A stretch of DNA of 35,747 bases from an uncultured Bacteroidaceae bacterium (GTDB lineage: Bacteria; Bacteroidota; Bacteroidia; Bacteroidales; Bacteroidaceae). This document shows, piece by piece, positions 23,410 to 32,460 of this stretch. The position numbers were made by a program, and so were the translations under genes. The stretch covers positions 1 to 35,747 of the forward strand of contig CALULY010000022.1 of NCBI GenBank assembly GCA_944321635.1. The letters run 5' to 3'. Every line of letters starts with the position of its first letter. Position 1 is the stretch's first letter. Under the pieces are notes generated by a model that saw only the letters and a list, made by a program, of their open reading frames with translations, did no database searches and had not been told where the DNA came from.

Positions 23410-25506
23410 TCACATCGCCACCTTGTGCACCGTCCCGCCGACCTTGACCATATAGATGCCATGACCACCGACAGGCACGCCCGCGCCCCGGCACTTGCCG
23501 ACAAGGATTCCAGCAGCATCATAGACTTCGACCTCTTCGCTGCCATCGCCGCCGACGATGCTTATCACGCCGTCATGGGCAAATACCTGCACATCATCGT
23601 TTGTCACATCCCCGATGCCCGAGAACTCCACCTCATTGATGTGCATGAAGTCCCGCCACCCCGCCGCAGCGCGATAGGCATCACCCGAGCCGACTGGGAC
23701 GTTGAGCACTATCCTCGCGCAGGCCTCCGCCTCGCATAGGTAGGCCTCATTGCCGTTGTTCTCATCGAGAGCGACAATCGGCGGATTCGCCGCGTGGACA
23801 TTGATTGCCTCCAGATTGTAGTCGTGCCCGAATGCATTGCAGCCAATGCTCCACACGTTGGCCTGGATGTCGATGGTGCGCAACCCTTCCATAAAATAGA
23901 AAGCAGCACTTCCGATAGTCTCCAATCCATCAGGCAACTTCACCGTCCCCATTGCCGAGCAGTTGCCGAACGCGGACTCACCGATCTCGCGCACACTGGC
24001 CGGGATTGACACCGAAGGCAACGCCATGCAACCCCAGAAAGTGTACGGCTCAATCCGCTCCAGCCCATCTGGCAGCACTATCGGGCTCGTCAAGGAATCG
24101 CACCACACGAATGCATTAGAGCCAATGCTTCTCACACTGCCAGGTATGTTGATGGAGGTCAGGGCAGTGCAATAAGCGAAAGCATCATCACCGATTACCT
24201 CCAGTCCCTCGGGCAGTTCCAACTCCCGCAGCGAGTCACAATAGAAAAATGCGCTTCTATCAATCGTTTTCAAACCCGACGGCAACGACACCTCCTCCAA
24301 CTTTGACCTGATGAAAGCATTCTCACCTATCGATGTCACACTGGCAGGCACATCGTAGGAAGTCCCCTCACGCCCGGCAGGATAAATCAGCAGCCCGTCC
24401 ATGTCACGCGTAAACAACACCCCGTCGAACGATGCCAGCGTGGGGTTGCCCTCATCGACCTCCACCGAGGCAAAGTTATTGCGATAGAGCAAACCGCCGA
24501 GGTCAAAACTCGTCAGCGCCGATGGCAGGATCAAGGACTGGATGGGAGAGATGTTGCTGTAGCCGTCAAACTCTGCGAAAGCCGATGACTCTATCCGCAC
24601 TACACCCTCCGGCACACGGCATTCTGTCGATGGACTTCCGCAAGGATATTGCAGCATCACCGTCCCGCCGTCGCCCAGCAACATCCCGTCCACCGAGCTG
24701 AAAGTGGTGTTGCCCTCATCCACCGTGATGGCCTCAAGCTCCGTAAAGCCACTCAGCGCACCGTGCATCTGCCCGAATTCATCGGTGCGGTAACTCAAGT
24801 CCCTCACGCTTGCCGGGATATGCACAGACGACAACTTCGCACCACGAAAAGCGTTCTGACCGATGACCCTGACCCCGTCGCCTATGACTACCGTCCGCAG
24901 GGACGGACTCCTCGCGCTCACAGCCGAATGCATTCTCTTCCACCGTCTGCACGCTGCCCGGGATCTCGACATAGGTCAAGGCGGGACATTCACTGAAAGC
25001 CCCGTAACCGATGTACGTCACCCAGTCAAGCAACGTGAGCGACGACAACGAGGTGCAAGAGCCGAAAGCATTCTGACCTATCGAGCCGCCCCGCACCAGC
25101 AGCGATTGCAGCGCGGTGCAGCAAAAGAATGCCATCTCGCCAATCTCTACATTCTCGCTGTCACCCATTTCGATGTAGGAGAGCGAAGAGCAACCACTGA
25201 ACGCACGATAGCCTATCCTCTCCAACCACGGGAGGGCATGGTGAGCCTCTGCAGCCGGGTGCAATCAGCGAATGCATAGTCGTCAATGGACACCACCTTA
25301 TAAGTCACCCCATCATGCCACACCTCGGAAGGAATCGACACATCGGTCATTTCGGCATAAATGCCACTCACCACCTCGCAAGTCGTCGGCGACAGGATGT
25401 CATAGTTGATTCCATCAACCTCAAAATCTTGAGCCTGCGACACTGCCGCGAGCAACAGGCACGCCGCGAGCGTGCCGCCTCTGTGTAAAAGACATTTCAT
25501 AAGCAT
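23410..25506 (-). pseudogene. BspA-type leucine-rich-repeat surface protein with two frameshifts
   Basis: The intact product would be a secreted LRR_5 protein of about 700 residues. It begins with a signal peptide (MLMKCLLHRGG...LLLAAVSQAQ) and a short N-terminal domain. Many BspA-type repeats follow (for example YRAFSGCSSLSYIEM, GQNAFGSCTSLSSL, GDDAFAYCTALTSINIPGSV, GSNAFVWCDSLTSPIVL). It ends in a C-terminal segment (VYDAAGILVGKCRG...GIYMVKVGGTVHKVAM) resembling a type IX secretion sorting domain. The frame breaks near 25221-25236, where the upstream frame stops at 25213, and again near 24905-24920, where the original frame is restored. The middle third is readable only in the shifted frame. 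As written, the product would be about 97 residues. It may be a real pseudogene, or the two single-base indels may be sequencing errors. Initiation at 25500 or 25527 is also possible. Confidence 0.8.
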
Positions 25507-25556
25507 TGTTTTTTGATAGTTAGCCATTCGCGCCGGGTCGAGCCGCACGCTTGATG

Positions 25557-25589
25557 CAAATTTATGTTTATATGTTTTACCCCCCCCCT
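25557..25589 (-). promoter_or_regulatory. Promoter of the LRR gene with a G10 tract at the -33 position
   Basis: On the minus strand, TAAATTTG (25564-25557) is a perfect -7 box. Upstream of it, 15 bp away, is an uninterrupted run of ten G (C10 on the plus strand, 25580-25589). The run covers the place where a -33 element (19-21 bp spacing) would sit, and no TTTG is present there. Homopolymer length changes would alter promoter geometry, so phase-variable expression is possible. Confidence 0.5.
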
Positions 25590-25813
25590 TTTGTTTTGTT
25601 TAACACTTTTTATAGATTATTCGCACACGGTCGGACAATCTCGCCACTTTGACGCACAAGCAGACGACCGCCACACACCATTCCCGTCTCGACAATCAGG
25701 GCTCCACGGCGAAATGGCGGGGAGAAAAACCGGTGACAACGTGAGGAAAGCCCGAAGCCTCGATGCTTGACATTCACGGCCTCGGCGAGAAAAATCCGAC
25801 TGCCCGGCGAGAA
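25590..25813. other. Intergenic spacer without recognisable gene
   Basis: It lies between the LRR gene promoter and the third modular repeat. Short open frames on both strands (for example the minus frame 25610-25843) show no domain, signal peptide or promoter support. I see nothing else of note except loose similarity of its G+C-rich text (GGCGAGAAAA repeated near 25783 and 25807) to flanks of the other repeat copies. Confidence 0.5.
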
Positions 25814-25973
25814 AAGTTCCAAAGGGTCAGACCTAAAGTTCAATAAGGCCAGACCTAAAGTAAAAACAAAAGTTTTGAATATATAAACAGAACTTTTGTT
25901 TATATAAACAGAAGTTTTGAATATATAAACAAAACTTCTGAATATACTTTATGTGCGGGGGAAACGAACTTTA
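25814..25973. repeat. Palindromic modular repeat, copy 3 (core 25857-25950)
   Basis: The 94-bp core is AAAGT (25857-25861), modules at 25862-25882, 25883-25903, 25904-25924 and 25925-25945, then ACTTT. It differs from the core of copy 1 at one base. Its left side resembles copy 1: AAGTTCCAAAGGGTCAGACC then T at 25814-25834, with a second partial arm GGCCAGACCT at 25847-25856. Its right side (25951-25973) is instead the flank found beside copy 2. It is therefore a mosaic of the other two copies. It lies in non-coding spacer between the ispF operon end and the LRR gene promoter. Confidence 0.9.
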
Positions 25974-26160
25974 AGCACCGAGACAGTGAAGTTGATGCCA
26001 GACCTGACAGGCTTTTCCCGCTATCCCAATCGGCCGGGCGGGCAGCGGCAACGGCGTGGAGGCTCGCCATATCTCTAAGCATCATGCGGCATGTGGCGGA
26101 TGTGCCTGTACCATTATATGTGATATGCCCGACGTGAATGCCTCTCCTGTGAGACGAAAA

Positions 26161-26187
26161 CAGGGGCGCATCGTCGATGCGTCCCTG
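26161..26187 (-). terminator. Terminator of the rex-porUV-ispF operon
   Basis: CAGGGGCGCATCG and CGATGCGTCCCTG form a 13-bp stem with one G-T wobble. On the minus strand it is followed by TTTTCGTCTC. It lies 28 bp past the ispF stop codon. Confidence 0.75.
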
Positions 26188-26214
26188 CCGTGTGCGTTGT
26201 TTTTCGTGCTTAGG

Positions 26215-26700
26215 TCAGTCCTCGCGGCGGTAGATGAGCACTGTGGCGTAGGCCGATATGCCCTCCTCGCGTCCTGTGAAGCCGAGGTGCTCCGTCGTGG
26301 TCGCCTTGATCGACACGTCACCAGGGGTGATGCCCATCAGCGGGGCGAGTGTCTCCTGCATGGCGGGGATGTGCGGGTTGAGCTTTGGCCGCTCGGCGCA
26401 GATGGTGGCATCGATGTTGCCGATGGCATATCCTTTCGCGGCCAGCAGCTCGACGGTGCGGCTCAACAGCACCTTGCTGTCTATGCCTTCAAATCGCGGG
26501 TCGGTGTCGGGGAAGTGATGCCCTATGTCCCTCAACGCCGCCGCTCCAAGCAGAGCGTCGCACACCGCGTGGATGAGCACGTCGGCATCCGAGTGGCCGA
26601 GCAGGCCGTGTGTGTGGTCGATGCGCACGCCGCCTATCCAAAGGTCGCGCCCAGTGACGAGGGCGTGGACGTCATATCCGAATCCGACACGTATGTTCAT
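26215..26700 (-). CDS. ispF: 2-C-methyl-D-erythritol 2,4-cyclodiphosphate synthase
   Basis: A 161-residue cytoplasmic enzyme of the non-mevalonate isoprenoid pathway. It cyclises CDP-methylerythritol 2-phosphate to methylerythritol cyclodiphosphate, releasing CMP. The zinc ligands are visible as FGYDVHAL (Asp and His) and the His of LLGHSDADVLIHAVCDA. DIGHHFPDTDP and the C-terminal SIKATTTEHLGFTGREEGISAYA are also typical. The length is normal for the family. It starts 3 bp after the porV stop, so it is the last gene of the operon. This implies that the host makes isoprenoids by the MEP pathway. Confidence 0.96.
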   Translation of the reverse strand: MNIRVGFGYDVHALVTGRDLWIGGVRIDHTHGLLGHSDADVLIHAVCDALLGAAALRDIGHHFPDTDPRFEGIDSKVLLSRTVELLAAKGYAIGNIDATICAERPKLNPHIPAMQETLAPLMGITPGDVSIKATTTEHLGFTGREEGISAYATVLIYRRED

Positions 26701-26703
26701 CGT

Positions 26704-27894
26704 TCAACGCCTCCTGCGGCCTATGAGATCCTTCAACCCGTCCATGTCAAACGCGAGGGAGAACCTCAGCGTCTGGTCCAACGGGTTGCTTTGCGCGGTG
26801 GATATGAGATAGGCGGCATCGAGCGAGAACACGCTCATGCTGAAGCCCGCCCCGACGGAGAAGTATTTGCGGTTGCCCTTGCTGGCATCCTCCCAGTGGT
26901 AGCCGCCGCGCACCTTGAACTGGTTGTTGTAGCTGTACTCCAGGCCGAGCCCCCAGGTGAATTCGCGCAGCTCCTCTTTGAAGCCGCCGGGCGCGTCGCT
27001 CCATGAAGTGAATATGCCCTTGATAGGTGACAGGTCGCGGTACTCCTCATCAAGGCGTTCCTGGTACTCCACTTCCGACTCGCCCTCCTGCTGCATCGGG
27101 CGTGTGGGCACCATCAGTTTGTTGACATCCGCGCTTATCGAGATGATGTTGTAGTTGTCAATCGGCACCATGAGCGACACTCCCGTGCGGAAGTTGGTAG
27201 GCAGGAACTCGCTGCTGTTGCCGCCGTCGTATGAGATCTTGGACCCGATGTTCGACAGGTTCAGACCCCAGTTGATCATGCATTCGCGCTGGCCGAGCAT
27301 GATGTAGTCGGAGTAAAACAAGGCAATGTCCGCCCCGAACGCCTTGCCGGGACGCATTCCCTCGTCACGGTTGTAGGCGAGGTCCGAGTAGATGAACCTC
27401 AACGCCACCGCCGCCGAGAACCGCTGGGACAACATCCGTGAGTAGGCGACATCGACGGCCATCTCGTAGGGGCTTATGCTGCTGAGCTGTTCGCCCATGC
27501 TCCCTGTGATTGGCACTTCACCAAGGGAAAAATATCTCAGCGAGGCACTGATTGCCTGCCAGTCGCCTATGCGGTAGTAGCCCGCCACATACGCCAAATC
27601 GATGTCGTTGACCAGTTTCCGCAACCACGGTGTGTAGGAGACGGCCAGGCCGGCACGGCTTATGGTGAACGGGTACTTGGCAGGATTCCAGTACTGCGAA
27701 TTGACATCCGGGTCGGTCGCCGCGCCTATGTCGCCCATGCCGCCGCCCCTCGAGTCGGGCGCGATGGCAAGCGATGTCACGCCATGGCTGACGGGATTGA
27801 AGATGTCTTTGGGGTCATCCTGTGCGTTTGCCGCCAGTTGGGTGCAGAATGCTGCGGCGAGGAGCAGGATGGTCTTGGTGGTCTTGTTTCTCAT
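26704..27894 (-). CDS. porV: Type IX secretion outer-membrane protein PorV (LptO)
   Basis: A 396-residue outer-membrane beta-barrel of the FadL-like fold. In the type IX system of Porphyromonas it shuttles cargo from the translocon to the attachment complex with PorU. It has a signal peptide (MRNKTTKTILLLAAAFCTQLAANAQ, cleaved before DDPK). The conserved start is NPVSHGVTSLAIAPDSRGGGMGDIGAATDPDVNSQYWNPAKY, followed by beta-strand-rich text to the C-terminus (LRFSLAFDMDGLKDLI). The length matches the family. It lies 69 bp downstream of porU on the same strand, as expected for this pair, with only a short intergenic hairpin (GTCCCG...CGGGAC) between them. Confidence 0.93.
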   Translation of the reverse strand: MRNKTTKTILLLAAAFCTQLAANAQDDPKDIFNPVSHGVTSLAIAPDSRGGGMGDIGAATDPDVNSQYWNPAKYPFTISRAGLAVSYTPWLRKLVNDIDLAYVAGYYRIGDWQAISASLRYFSLGEVPITGSMGEQLSSISPYEMAVDVAYSRMLSQRFSAAVALRFIYSDLAYNRDEGMRPGKAFGADIALFYSDYIMLGQRECMINWGLNLSNIGSKISYDGGNSSEFLPTNFRTGVSLMVPIDNYNIISISADVNKLMVPTRPMQQEGESEVEYQERLDEEYRDLSPIKGIFTSWSDAPGGFKEELREFTWGLGLEYSYNNQFKVRGGYHWEDASKGNRKYFSVGAGFSMSVFSLDAAYLISTAQSNPLDQTLRFSLAFDMDGLKDLIGRRRR

Positions 27895-27963
27895 TGTGTC
27901 TGTGCTAATCGTTCCGTCCCGTTGCTTTGGCGGGACACATATAATAACTATGCCTGCCGGGGT

Positions 27964-30900
27964 TTATTGCCTGACGATTACTATTTTCCCCGCCTTGCTC
28001 TCGTATTCGCCTCCCTCGGCTGACATCGAGACGCGGTAGATGTAGACACCCGACTCAAACGACGCGCCGGCGTTGTCCCGCAAGTCCCAGTCGTAGGTGT
28101 AGATGCCCGAGCCGGTGCGGTCTTCCATCTCCGTCTTGAACAATACGCCTCCTGCATAGTCAAACACTTCGAGCATGACGGAGACATCGCTGTTCGGGCG
28201 GTCGTGGGTGACGAAGAAAGTGGTCTGCTCGGTCGCCGGGCTGATGCAATTCACCTCCGTCAAAGATGGCTTGAGGCCGTTGACGACTTCAAACTCAAGC
28301 ATTGTGCTCGATGAGTTGTTGAACACGTCCCAAGCGCGGATTTTCATCTTGTGCCTGCCCGCCGCCAGTGCCGGCAACTTGTAGACCACGTTGCCGCGCA
28401 TATAGCTCTCGGTCTGTGTGTAGTAATCATTGAGCACGTATGTCAGGTTTGGGTCGTCGTCGATTATGGCGACGATGTTGTGTCCCAAGCCGCTCTCCGA
28501 GATGTTCATGCCGTCCTCGTCCATGAATGTGGCGTAGAGGACAGGCGACTCGTTGACCTGCCCGCCATAAACGAAGTCGGGCGTGTTGAGATAGGCGTAG
28601 ATGTCCGGCCCCATGCCGTCGGTGTCGACGTCCTCGACTGCGCCGCCCACGATGAAGTCGTCAAACTCCGCGTTGGCCTCCACCGAGTCGTTCCATGCGT
28701 AGAAACTGAGCAAACCGCTGTCGTTGGAGTAATTTATGTCGAGCGGCACGGCGAACTGCATCTCAAACTCACCTCCCCGCACAGAGTCGTTGCCTATGAA
28801 CAACGTGTTGGTCCGTGCCATGAATTGTATGGTGTCCGGCCCGTCGTCGTAGACATAGCCTGCATTGTTGAGCGTCGTCACGAGTTTCCTGCTATCCATG
28901 GCGGTGGTGGTGATCTTGCCGTCAAACCCGGCCAGCCGCGAGCCGCCGTATGTCTCGACGTGTCCTTTCACCTTTGTTATCGAGCCGGCTTTCATCTGCA
29001 CCGTTGCGTCAGAGCCGGGGGCGATGCCGTTGATAGAGTCCACGATGACTTTGTTTGCGTCGGGGTATGCCAAGCGCAGTGCCGGGTCGCCGAGCAGGAT
29101 GAAGTTGAGGTCGTTCTTGTCCTCGCTGCCGCTGACGGCGCGTGCTTGCTTGGTCTTCATCTGGATTTCCCCGAGGGTGTAGTGTGTGCCGTCGGCCTTG
29201 CGGTCGTAGAGATGTCGGTTGTACACCAGGTTTATGCGCTGGTTGTCCGAGATGTAGACCACGCGGGTCGTTGTGATCAGCCCGACTGCACCGCCACGGG
29301 CATTGAGCATCGCCAGTTCACCGGCCGATGTGGAATAGGCATCAAAGCGTGTGTAGTCGCACGACGCCGTTAGCCACAACGGGAGGCGCGGCGAATTGAG
29401 CTTGGTGACATCGTTGCTGGTCAGTATCCTCTTGGAAGTCCAAAAGTCCGTGTTGCTGTGCCCGATGTATGACAGCACCAGCATCCCCTTGTCAAACAGA
29501 TCCATCAACCGCTCCTCTGCTTGGGGATAGGAGTAGCCTGTTGAAGAGGACTCGCGCTTGTAGAGGTCGAGGAACAGCCTTTCGACCAGATAGCCTTCAC
29601 GCCGCAGCTCGACGGAATCGATGACCTCGTTGCACTGTTCCATGTGGATTGTCCCTCCGTCGTCAAGATTGTCGTCCGCCACCCAGCACAGGCGGTTTTT
29701 CCATGCGCCCCTCTCGGTGTTGCCCATATATGCAATCAGCTTGTCAACGACACCTGACGCCTCGGACACCGTGCGGACAGGCAAGCGGCCTATGCCAATA
29801 TCTACTGTGTTTCGCGCCGCAGGGACATTCGCCCCCTCATCATCGCCCATGAAACCAAAGTAGTCATCTGTCAGGAAGTTGTTCTGTTCGTTCTCTGACT
29901 CCGACGGTTGGTAACTCAACAGGAATTGGTTTGGCGAATAGCCGCTCCATGTCGATGTGCGCATCCTGTTGTCAAACACGGCATCGCCAAACAACAACAG
30001 GTACTTGGTCTTGTCCTTGTCCGAATGGGTGTCGTACAGCATCTTCATAAACCGCCTGTAAGCCGTCACGTCAGGCGTTCCCGACGAAAATTCATTGTAT
30101 ATGTCGCCAGCGTTGACCGTGACCACGTTCATCCCGTCCGCATCCCTGTGCCACTGTGCCAGCCTCTCGGCAGTGTCATGCAGTGCCCCGTCGGCAGGGA
30201 TGATGATTGCCATGTCAACGTCACGCAATGCATGGAGGTTTTGGTTGGGGATTTCGCCGACGACAGTTATCGCCTCGTTGACCGCTGCATTTGTCCTGAC
30301 AGCGACAAACCTCCTGCGCCCTGTCCCGTCGTCGGTGAAGTAACCGTAATCTCCTTCTATCGTCAACGGCATTTGCCTGTATGCCCCTGGCGTTGTCACG
30401 TCCCACACCTCGGTAGAACTGTCGGCATAACGGATCGCGTATGTCTCCCCACCCTTCGCATTGGTCGTGCCAAAGCGCAGGGTGGACTCTGTCAATTCCA
30501 ACTTGCGGGGGTAATTGATGAGTATATACTCCAGATGTCCCGACATATCCCCCCCTGTCGAATGGATTAGGCGCAGCGTCGTTTTTTCATCACTTACTGA
30601 TAGTCCTTTGCTGTTGGTCATTGACCTTTTGGCCTTGATGTACTGGCTCGACGATGCTACCCTCATGTCTGCTGACCGTGCGAGCTGGGTGCTGCCGCTG
30701 TAAACATCGAGATAACTCGACGTGCGCGACGAACCTGCCGCAAAGGCAATGTCAACCCTTGCCTCGCTCGGATCTGTTATCCCGGGCAAAGTGAATTGGT
30801 AGTCGCGTGAACGTCCGTTGCGGAAATCGTAGGAATCATAGAGCCTCCGCCCGAAGTCCGCCCAGGCAAACGACTCGTCCCCCTTGTAGTAAATGCAATC

Positions 30901-31818
30901 CGTGAACTCCGTCACCGCTTCGTCCCCACGGGACAGCGACGGGGCTTGTGCGAAGGTCGCCGGGTTTTCTTTCTCCGTAACGAAATAATAACCGTAGTCC
31001 GAGCAGTAATTTGTCACAGGCTGCCAGTAGTCGCCCCTGATGTCCCGCACCACGTCAAGGCGCGTAGTTCCCTCGGCATAGAAGAGCAGTGCGTTGCCTG
31101 TCCGCTTGACAGGCACCTCAGGCAAGTCTTTGCAGTAGGATTGGCTGAAATCTTCGTACAGCAAGTTGCCACCGTAGCCGTAAATAGCCACCTTGCTTGG
31201 GTCGGAGAAGCCCATCGATGCGAGCCGTGAGAACGAGAGCGAGTAGACACCGCTCTCGGTGACAGCTATCTTCACCCACTTGCCTTCGGCCAGTACGGAC
31301 GTGTCCGGGTAGTCGTCACTGCCTGCCTTTGCCGCTTGGGCTCTCAATGATGGTGACGTGGTCTCAGTCACTCCAAGGCGGAAAGACCTGACGCGGCAGT
31401 AACGCCCATCGCGGTAAACCATCGGGACAAACCTCACCACGAGGTAAGCATCCCTCCCTGCCATTCGGATGTCGTGCTGCACTTGCAATGTGGGAGGCAA
31501 GGCGAGACCGAGGTCTTCCATCCGTTTTTGTTGCCAGCCTGGGAGAGGCTCGTAGTCGGGATATTCGACAACGACATCACAATCATTGCCGTCATAGCCG
31601 TCTCCCAACCTTATGCTTGTCGCGTAACGGGGAAAAGGGTCGCCGTCCTCAAAGGATGCACCGTCAAAGTAGAACGGCCGTTCCACCGAGTCGGGTTCAA
31701 ACGTATAAACAGTCTTGCCGCTCCACTTGAGTGTTACGAAATCTTGCGCCTGCAAGGCACAGACCGGCAACACGAGGAGCAGTGACAAAAAGACGCGCTG
31801 CTTGATCCAGTTAGCCAT
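27964..31818 (-). CDS. porU: Type IX secretion system sortase PorU
   Basis: A 1284-residue gingipain-like (C25) cysteine protease on the cell surface. It removes the C-terminal signal of type IX cargo and attaches the protein to A-LPS. The signal peptide is MANWIKQRVFLSLLLVLPVCALQA, then Q. The catalytic pair lies in VLSYIGHSNTDFW (His about 787) and LWLTASCDYTRFDAYS (Cys about 820). The protein ends in a type IX-like C-terminal domain (SGVYIYRVSM...KAGKIVIVRQ). A GTG at 31833 is in frame and overlaps the upstream stop, but the ATG at 31818 starts the signal peptide directly and is preferred. It is followed by porV. It indicates a working type IX system, although the core PorK-P genes are outside the window. 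Confidence 0.93.
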   Translation of the reverse strand: MANWIKQRVFLSLLLVLPVCALQAQDFVTLKWSGKTVYTFEPDSVERPFYFDGASFEDGDPFPRYATSIRLGDGYDGNDCDVVVEYPDYEPLPGWQQKRMEDLGLALPPTLQVQHDIRMAGRDAYLVVRFVPMVYRDGRYCRVRSFRLGVTETTSPSLRAQAAKAGSDDYPDTSVLAEGKWVKIAVTESGVYSLSFSRLASMGFSDPSKVAIYGYGGNLLYEDFSQSYCKDLPEVPVKRTGNALLFYAEGTTRLDVVRDIRGDYWQPVTNYCSDYGYYFVTEKENPATFAQAPSLSRGDEAVTEFTDCIYYKGDESFAWADFGRRLYDSYDFRNGRSRDYQFTLPGITDPSEARVDIAFAAGSSRTSSYLDVYSGSTQLARSADMRVASSSQYIKAKRSMTNSKGLSVSDEKTTLRLIHSTGGDMSGHLEYILINYPRKLELTESTLRFGTTNAKGGETYAIRYADSSTEVWDVTTPGAYRQMPLTIEGDYGYFTDDGTGRRRFVAVRTNAAVNEAITVVGEIPNQNLHALRDVDMAIIIPADGALHDTAERLAQWHRDADGMNVVTVNAGDIYNEFSSGTPDVTAYRRFMKMLYDTHSDKDKTKYLLLFGDAVFDNRMRTSTWSGYSPNQFLLSYQPSESENEQNNFLTDDYFGFMGDDEGANVPAARNTVDIGIGRLPVRTVSEASGVVDKLIAYMGNTERGAWKNRLCWVADDNLDDGGTIHMEQCNEVIDSVELRREGYLVERLFLDLYKRESSSTGYSYPQAEERLMDLFDKGMLVLSYIGHSNTDFWTSKRILTSNDVTKLNSPRLPLWLTASCDYTRFDAYSTSAGELAMLNARGGAVGLITTTRVVYISDNQRINLVYNRHLYDRKADGTHYTLGEIQMKTKQARAVSGSEDKNDLNFILLGDPALRLAYPDANKVIVDSINGIAPGSDATVQMKAGSITKVKGHVETYGGSRLAGFDGKITTTAMDSRKLVTTLNNAGYVYDDGPDTIQFMARTNTLFIGNDSVRGGEFEMQFAVPLDINYSNDSGLLSFYAWNDSVEANAEFDDFIVGGAVEDVDTDGMGPDIYAYLNTPDFVYGGQVNESPVLYATFMDEDGMNISESGLGHNIVAIIDDDPNLTYVLNDYYTQTESYMRGNVVYKLPALAAGRHKMKIRAWDVFNNSSSTMLEFEVVNGLKPSLTEVNCISPATEQTTFFVTHDRPNSDVSVMLEVFDYAGGVLFKTEMEDRTGSGIYTYDWDLRDNAGASFESGVYIYRVSMSAEGGEYESKAGKIVIVRQ

Positions 31819-31829
31819 TGTTTGCTGTC

Positions 31830-32453
31830 TCACCTGATGTTGAATTGCAAGACCTGCCTGTCCCCTATGAAGCCGCTCACCTTGTCACCTATCCCCACTC
31901 GCAAATCCTCGGTCGGGAAGCCGGTGTAGATGAGGTCTCCCATCTTCAATGTGTAGAAGTCGCTCACCTCCTCGACCAGCCTGTCAAAGCCGTGCAACAA
32001 GTCTGCCGTGTCGCCACGTTGCACCACTTCGCCGTTGATGCCGAGCGCAAACCGCAATCCCGTGCGGCAATCCAGGTCGTCGAGCTTGACAAAATCGCCC
32101 AGCACCGCCGACCCGTCAAAGCCGTCATACAGTGCCGAGTAGCGTCCGCCCGCCGCACACGCCTCCTGCAACAAGTCGCCGGCATGGAAACACACGCCCA
32201 CGCTGGCAGCGTCATAGTAGCGGTGCGCGAACTGCCTCGCCACACATTTGCCCAAGCGGCAGACCCTGAGCACCACGGATGCACCGCAACGGATGTCTGC
32301 CGAGAATGACGGGAGGAAAAACGGCCTACCGTCCTTCAGCAAAGACGAATCGGGCTTCACCGAAACAACAGGTCTCTGCATTGAAAACGCCGAGTCCCGC
32401 TCTTTATTGTCCCCACACAGGGGGTAATTGTCATGGATGCAGATGATTTTCAT
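31830..32453 (-). CDS. Fumarylacetoacetate hydrolase (FAH) family protein
   Basis: A 207-residue protein of the FAH superfamily, metal-dependent enzymes that hydrolyse or decarboxylate small acyl pyruvates and related 2-keto compounds. Supporting text is KPDSSLLKDGRPFFLPSFSADIRCGASVVLR in the N-terminal half, LDCRTGLRFALGINGEVVQRGDTADLLHGFDRLVEEVSDFYTLKMGDLIYTGFP in pieces across residues 130-190, and GIGDKVSGFI near the end. It is shorter than human FAH and of the size of single-domain bacterial members. It starts 7 bp after the rex stop, and its stop lies just before the porU start, so it is inside the same operon. Its substrate, and any link to secretion or redox control, are unknown. Confidence 0.82.
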   Translation of the reverse strand: MKIICIHDNYPLCGDNKERDSAFSMQRPVVSVKPDSSLLKDGRPFFLPSFSADIRCGASVVLRVCRLGKCVARQFAHRYYDAASVGVCFHAGDLLQEACAAGGRYSALYDGFDGSAVLGDFVKLDDLDCRTGLRFALGINGEVVQRGDTADLLHGFDRLVEEVSDFYTLKMGDLIYTGFPTEDLRVGIGDKVSGFIGDRQVLQFNIR

Positions 32454-32460
32454 GTCCTGC

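Noticed and set aside
25213-25506. Programmed ribosomal frameshift in the LRR gene
   Set aside because: Two shifts of opposite sign would be needed, and neither site shows a slippery heptamer or strong downstream structure. Mutation or sequencing error is simpler.
31819-31833. GTG start of porU at 31833
   Set aside because: It is possible, since it abuts the upstream stop, but the ATG at 31818 begins a clean signal peptide and needs no rare start codon.
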